38,079 nucleotides of DNA, taken from NCBI GenBank assembly GCA_016713365.1, contig JADJPG010000054.1, positions 1 through 38,079 of the forward strand, read 5' to 3'. The DNA is from Verrucomicrobiota bacterium. GTDB lineage: Bacteria > Verrucomicrobiota > Verrucomicrobiia > Limisphaerales > JADJPG01. Shown one piece after another: positions 35,485 to 38,079 of the stretch. Positions within the stretch are counted from its first letter, which is position 1. Every line of letters starts with the position of its first letter. The translations under genes and the position numbers were made by a program. The notes under the pieces are model-generated. The model did not search any database, was not told the DNA's origin, and saw only the letters and a program-made list of their open reading frames with translations.

Positions 35485-38079
35485 ATGCGGGGACTGTTTT
35501 TTTTAATCTGCGTAGGTGTTTTTACCGCAGTCTGCCAAATGGCCAGCGCGGCCAACTTCGCAATTGTGATTGGTGATTCGGTTACCGACGGAAAGCCAAC
35601 CTCAGAGGACGGGGCGCATTGAGGTGTCGGCTGAAGAGGACATCTACACCTTCACCAATGCCCCGGGCCAAAGGGTTTTCTTCGATTCGTTTGGGCGGAA
35701 CGGAACAATCTATTGGCAAGTTTTCGATGCTTCGGGCAAGGAGCTGTTCAATTGGGACTTTAATTGGGGCGATCCAGGGCATTTCACGCTTCCAGTGGGG
35801 GGCACCAATACCGTGCGCGCGTTCGGTATCGGAGGGGCCACTGGCATATATGGGTTCCGCGTCTGGGGCGTGCCGATGGCTCAGAACTATTCAATCTCCA
35901 TCGACCAGACCGTAAGCGACGGCATCCCAGCCCAAGGTGCCGGCAGAATTGATGCACCTGGCGCGGTGGACTTTTACACATTTACCAACGCACCGGGTCA
36001 AACTGTCTTTCTGCATTCGCTCGGGCGCTCTGGTGTTTCCATCTACTGGCAACTTGTCGATGCCACAGGACGTGAATTGCTTCCGGCCAATACCGACATT
36101 TATTACGACGCGGGCAGGTTCACCTTGACGGTCGCCGGCACAAACCAAGTTCGAGTCTATACGCTGGGGGAGAGCGTCGGTACTTACGGCTTCCGGATAT
36201 CGACCGTGCCGTCGCCGTCAGAGTATTCAATCGTTCTGGACGAACCCGTGGTACTTGATGCTCCTGAGTTTGGTGCTGGCATAATCGAGACGCCGGGCGA
36301 GGTGGATTTCTATACCTTTACCAACGCGCCAGGACAGTCCGTCTTCTTCGATGCTTTCGAGCGACCATTGGGTGTTTACTGGCAGGTGACCGACAGCCAG
36401 GGCCGCGAGTTGTTCAACTCACCTATCTCAGGCATTGACCCGGGACAGTTCACGCTGCCAATGGCGGGGACCAACCGGGTGCGAGTTTATGCCTTGGATG
36501 CTACAGTCGCCACCTACGGCTTTACCATCTGGGCCGTACCGCAGGCCCAGTTTTTTACCATTGCGACCGACCAACCGGTGGCCTTGGATGTTCCGGAAGC
36601 TGGCGCAGGTTACCTCGAGACGCCGGGTGCCGTGGACCTTTACACCTTCACCAACGCGTCGGGGCAAGTAGTATTCTTCGACGTCCTGAATGGCCCGACC
36701 TACATCCGGTGGCAGGCCCTCGATGCCGCTGGACGAGAGATCTTCGACCGCGACTTTTCAGAAGGAGACCGTGGCTCGTTCACCCTGCCGATCGCCGGAA
36801 CGAATCGCGTGCGGGTTTATGCATCGAGCGGCGTCCCCGATACCACCGGAGGCTACTCCTTTCGCGTCCGCTCGGTGCCCGCGCCGCAGAACTTTGTCAT
36901 CGCCGTTGACCAACCGGTGCGGGCCGACGTGCCGGCCCTGGGCGCGGGAAAAATTGAGACGGCAGGTGCGGTGGACCTTTACTCTTTCATCAACGCGCCC
37001 GGCCAGGTCGTTTACTTCGATGTCCTGAGTGGCCCCTCCTATATCCGTTGGCAGGTGCTGGATGCCGCAGGCAATGAACTGTTCGATCGCGACTTCTCCG
37101 AATACGATGCGGGCGTTTTCGCGCTGCCGATGGCGGGGACGAACCGGATTCGAGCTTACACGCGGGACCAGACCACGGGCACGTATTCCTTCCGCGTACG
37201 ACCTGTGCCCGGTATGCAAAGCTTTACCATCGCCATCGATCAGGCAGTGAGCGCCGATATTCCTTTCGCTGGCACCGGGCGAATTGAGGCTCCAGGCGCA
37301 GTCGATTTCTACACCTTCACCAACGCGCCAGGTCAGACTATCTTCTTCGACTCCTTTGGCACGACCGGTGGCGTTTACTGGCAGATGCAGGACGCGAACG
37401 GGAGGGAGTTGTTCAACTTGAATTTTAATTCCGGTGATCCTGGAATCTGGCATTTCCCTCAGGCGGGTACCAACCGAATTCGTGTCTATGGCGGAGGCGA
37501 AGCTACTGGCACCTATGGTTTTCAACTGGCCAATACCGCCGCCAACGGTGCAATCACGAATCTGTCGCCGCGCGCAGATAGGTTTGTCACTTCTATCGGC
37601 GCAACGGTGACCAACGGACTTCCGGCACCTGGCGCTGGCAATCTGGAAGCGCCCGGTGCTAAGGACATTTACACCTTCACCGCCATCGCCGGGACGCAGG
37701 TGTATTTCGAGGATTTGGGCGCGAGCACCTGTTGTCTGGATTGGTATGTTTACGACGAGTCTGGCAACACAGTGCTGGGCGACCGGCTGGATGGCGGCGA
37801 TCCCGGGCGTTACAAACTCAATCGCAGCGGCGTTTACACGATCGTTGTGCAACCGGCCGGGGCGGTACCGGAATGGGTCGGTCCTTACTCGTTTCGGTTG
37901 CGCGAAATGCCGCTGGACCAGACTTTCTCCATCGCGATTGGAGCAACGGTGACCAACGGACTTCCGGCACCTGGCGCTGGCAATCTGGAAGCGCCCGGTG
38001 CTAAGGACATTTACACCTTCACCGCCATCGCCGGGACGCAGGTGTATTTCGAGGATTTGGGCGCGAGCACCTGTTGTCT
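35485..38079 (+). CDS. Secreted tandem beta-domain repeat protein, one early frameshift, 3' end off window
   Basis: The ATG at 35485 follows AAAGGAGG. It encodes a signal peptide (MRGLFFLICVGVFTAVCQM ending ASA), so it is exported. At the G run 35611-35614 an extra base shifts the frame; repaired, it continues GRIEVSAEEDIYTFTNAPGQ. About eight domains of roughly 110-120 residues follow to the window edge. Each repeats G-[RK]-I-E-[AT]-x-G-x-VD[FL]YTFTNAPGQ, then VFFD, a YWQ/IRWQ strand, DA.GRELF, LP.AGTN[RQ]VRVY and TYGFR. This matches pre-peptidase C-terminal (PPC)-like beta-sandwich domains often found on secreted proteins of PVC bacteria. They probably bind ligands or act as spacers; no catalytic domain is seen in the part present. 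The last two domains share an exact 137-bp DNA repeat. Confidence 0.8.
37601..38079 (+). repeat. Exact 137-bp direct repeat in domains 7 and 8
   Basis: Bases 37601-37737 recur unchanged at 37943-38079, with a 342-bp (114-codon) period. The other domains have diverged at DNA level, so this duplication is recent or maintained by conversion. The second copy ends exactly at the window edge, where an assembler would stall, so the true number of copies may be larger. Confidence 0.92.

Noticed and set aside
1..38079. tRNA or rRNA genes
   Set aside because: No cloverleaf with a TTCRA arm or rRNA segment was recognised on either strand by eye; a tRNAscan run would be decisive.

Overview
The window is GC-rich and has two parts: a plasmid- or conjugative-element-like backbone (about 1-21 kb) and a more chromosome-like stretch (about 22-38 kb). 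The gene mix suggests a Gram-negative PVC-type bacterium, most likely Verrucomicrobiota: a MobF relaxase set with a ParA partition locus, a secreted tandem-repeat beta-domain protein, and a FolE2-dependent preQ1 operon. This taxonomic guess rests on general resemblance, not on a marker gene.

Layout. 1-1214 (-) is a secreted TPR protein cut by the window edge. 1357-3714 (+) holds a ClpB-like AAA+ ATPase overlapping a damaged TraD-like coupling ATPase. Then come the first copy of a structured repeat, a zinc-ribbon protein (3935-4594), a two-winged-helix replication-initiator-like gene (4572-5750, -), and an origin-like intergenic region with a terminator hairpin and about a dozen GAACGGC/GCCGTTC half-sites. 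parA and a small partner gene follow (6372-7698, +). Two MobF relaxase genes (8080-10702 and 11812-14224, both -) sit next to a second coupling ATPase (14278-15866, -), a C5 cytosine methyltransferase with an extra N-terminal domain (16282-17568, -) and a small gene overlapping it. A control region (17.93-18.70 kb) carries the second copy of the structured repeat and three 9-mers spaced exactly 31 bp. DUF932-like and Fic genes follow on the plus strand, then two small minus-strand genes.

From 22.1 to 26.95 kb lies an unrecognised two-gene module on the plus strand: a protein of about 600 residues with a glycine/alanine-rich hydrophobic segment inside a coiled-coil-like region, and a 940-residue protein with an OmpA-like domain. 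To its right on the minus strand are a formyltransferase-like gene, a GATase-1/DUF4350-like gene, a sacsin-like fragment, and a queF-queC-queE-queD-folE2 operon for the queuosine precursor preQ1, in which folE2 is cut short and joined directly to the sacsin-like gene. A tyrosine recombinase, with a core-site-like inverted repeat upstream of it, and a secreted repeat protein running off the right edge complete the window.

How it fits together. The left part encodes replication, partition, DNA processing (relaxases), coupling to a secretion channel (TraD/VirD4 ATPases), self-protection (methyltransferase) and a toxin-like Fic protein. No mating-pore (VirB/Tra) genes are visible, so it is either mobilizable or only partly contained here. 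Many genes, including housekeeping queC, carry single-base indels, mostly in short homopolymers. This points to uncorrected base-calling errors more than to decay, so I report frameshifted genes as whole loci with the shift position given.
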